A stretch of 64,000 bases of DNA from Sphingobacteriia bacterium 24-36-13. GTDB taxonomy: Bacteria; Bacteroidota; Bacteroidia; Chitinophagales; Chitinophagaceae. Below the pieces are notes generated by a model, which was given only the letters and a program-made list of their open reading frames with translations, ran no database searches and had not been told where the DNA came from. The stretch spans positions 1 through 64,000 of the forward strand of contig NCHN01000012.1 in NCBI GenBank assembly GCA_002281875.1, given 5' to 3'. This document shows, one piece after another, positions 63,436-64,000 of the stretch. Both the position numbers and the translations under genes were made by a program. Positions within the stretch are counted from its first letter, which is position 1; every line of letters starts with the position of its first letter.

Positions 63436-64000
63436 ATGGACGCAACATTGCAGAAATACATTTCACAAACTACCGACACCAATAATTATCTGGTAACAGC
63501 AAACAATGGCGGTCATCAATACATAAATGACTTCGAGGAAGTTTATGCCTGCTATGCAGCTAACTTTCCGAGTGAACTGAATAACTGGTTACAAAACAAA
63601 ATGATGTTAAATGCTCTTCCATTCAACGTCAAACAGTATGTTCAGTTTGCTTGTGAAGCTACCATAGTGAAATTCTTTGCCGACAAATACAAAACAGACC
63701 TTGCAATTGAGAAGAAAATAAATCCTGCTAACAAGATGGATGTTGACCTGGTATTTTCTGAAAACGGGTTTACATTCAATATCGAGATTAAGTGTTCAGA
63801 TTTTAATGCAAAGGAGGCTATTGATGCAAGCAATACGCTTAAAATTCAGCCTGTAGGCCGCTTAGATGGTTTTGGTGATACCCTTGCTGAATTGCAGGAA
63901 CTCTTAAAGCCGGTTGCTGAGAAATTGAATTTGGATGCCATTGTAGCAACAAAGAACATGGATAACAGCCTGAAAGATTTTCTTTTAAGTGCAAATAAAA
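63436..64000 (+). CDS. PD-(D/E)XK-like nuclease candidate, cut by window end
   Basis: The frame from the ATG at 63436 is open for 188 codons to the window edge. A Glu on a helix (E74, FACEATIVKFF) is followed by Asp104 (KMDVDLVF) and then Glu117-x-Lys119 (FNIEIKCSDF). This is the order and spacing of a PD-(D/E)XK core. The N-terminal 70 residues are unrecognised. It lies 57 bases after the PLD gene on the same strand with no terminator between, so it may belong to the same operon. Nuclease function is inferred from the motif only. Confidence 0.65.
   Translation, partial: MDATLQKYISQTTDTNNYLVTANNGGHQYINDFEEVYACYAANFPSELNNWLQNKMMLNALPFNVKQYVQFACEATIVKFFADKYKTDLAIEKKINPANKMDVDLVFSENGFTFNIEIKCSDFNAKEAIDASNTLKIQPVGRLDGFGDTLAELQELLKPVAEKLNLDAIVATKNMDNSLKDFLLSANK

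Larger units (their letters stand above)
38395..64000. mobile_element. Integrative genomic element inserted at mnmE, with defence cargo (right end outside window)
   Basis: The element starts at the mnmE 3' end. The order is excisionase-like HTH, tyrosine recombinase, unknown gene, second HTH gene, primase-like gene and terminator, then a long defence operon. All genes are on the plus strand. Hand counts of single 60-base lines give 28 G+C at 41881 and 28 at 43201 in the backbone. The chromosome gives 19 at 25921, and the cargo gives 18 at 51001 and 24 at 57181. So backbone and cargo differ in composition. No conjugation genes are visible in this part. Confidence 0.8.

Noticed and set aside
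1-64000. CRISPR arrays, tRNA genes, rRNA genes and insertion sequences
   Set aside because: No regularly spaced repeats, cloverleaf-like segments, rRNA blocks or transposase genes were recognised in the window.

Overview
The window looks like the chromosome of a Bacteroidota bacterium, most likely a member of the Chitinophagaceae. The grounds are the AT-rich sequence, the Bacteroidota-type -7 promoter element (TAnnTTTG) close to many start codons, a two-ExbD/two-TonB energy-transduction cluster, a short NuoG, and an S16-RimM gene pair. No rRNA, tRNA, CRISPR array or insertion sequence was found. All calls rest on reading motifs and context by eye; no database search was possible.

Positions 1-38412 are ordinary core chromosome. 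They hold the tail of rpsP, rimM, an S41 peptidase, dinB, a 1-Cys peroxiredoxin, a secreted amidohydrolase, two rRNA pseudouridine synthases, rlmN, a thiolase and hisS. A three-gene unit follows: a small membrane protein, a PstS-like lipoprotein and a TPR protein. Then come a nuoA-N operon for respiratory complex I (14820-27962), a MacB/FtsX-type permease, a secreted regulatory-domain protein and a large secreted zinc metalloprotease. The region ends with exbB-exbD-exbD-tonB-tonB and mnmE.

From the last 18 bases of mnmE (38395) to the end of the window lies an integrative element. Its backbone (38.4-43.9 kb) is visibly more GC-rich. It carries a zinc-ribbon/HTH excisionase-like gene, a complete tyrosine recombinase, an unknown gene, a second HTH gene and a VirE-N/DUF3987 primase-like gene closed by a terminator. 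The attachment site is the 3' end of mnmE, the site class used by SGI1-type islands. The far end lies outside the window.

The cargo (43.97-64 kb) is one co-directional, tightly packed defence operon behind a promoter with an apparent XRE-regulator operator. It contains a controller-like XRE gene and a complete type I restriction-modification system (hsdM, hsdS, hsdR). A Septu-like ATPase/HNH pair sits between hsdM and hsdS, and a PHP-SMC ATPase (TrlF-like) sits between hsdS and hsdR. These are followed by a RhuM-family gene, a long prokaryotic Argonaute and a Mokosh type I-like pair (Ser/Thr kinase-SF1 helicase plus PLD nuclease). A truncated gene with a PD-(D/E)XK-like motif runs off the end.

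The most notable observation is the Argonaute directly upstream of the Mokosh-like helicase and PLD genes. Its MID 5'-phosphate pocket looks intact but its PIWI catalytic residues look lost. Piwi, a Mov10-like helicase and a Zucchini-like PLD nuclease are the three protein classes of the animal piRNA pathway. The sequence suggests, but does not prove, that here they form one composite immune system.
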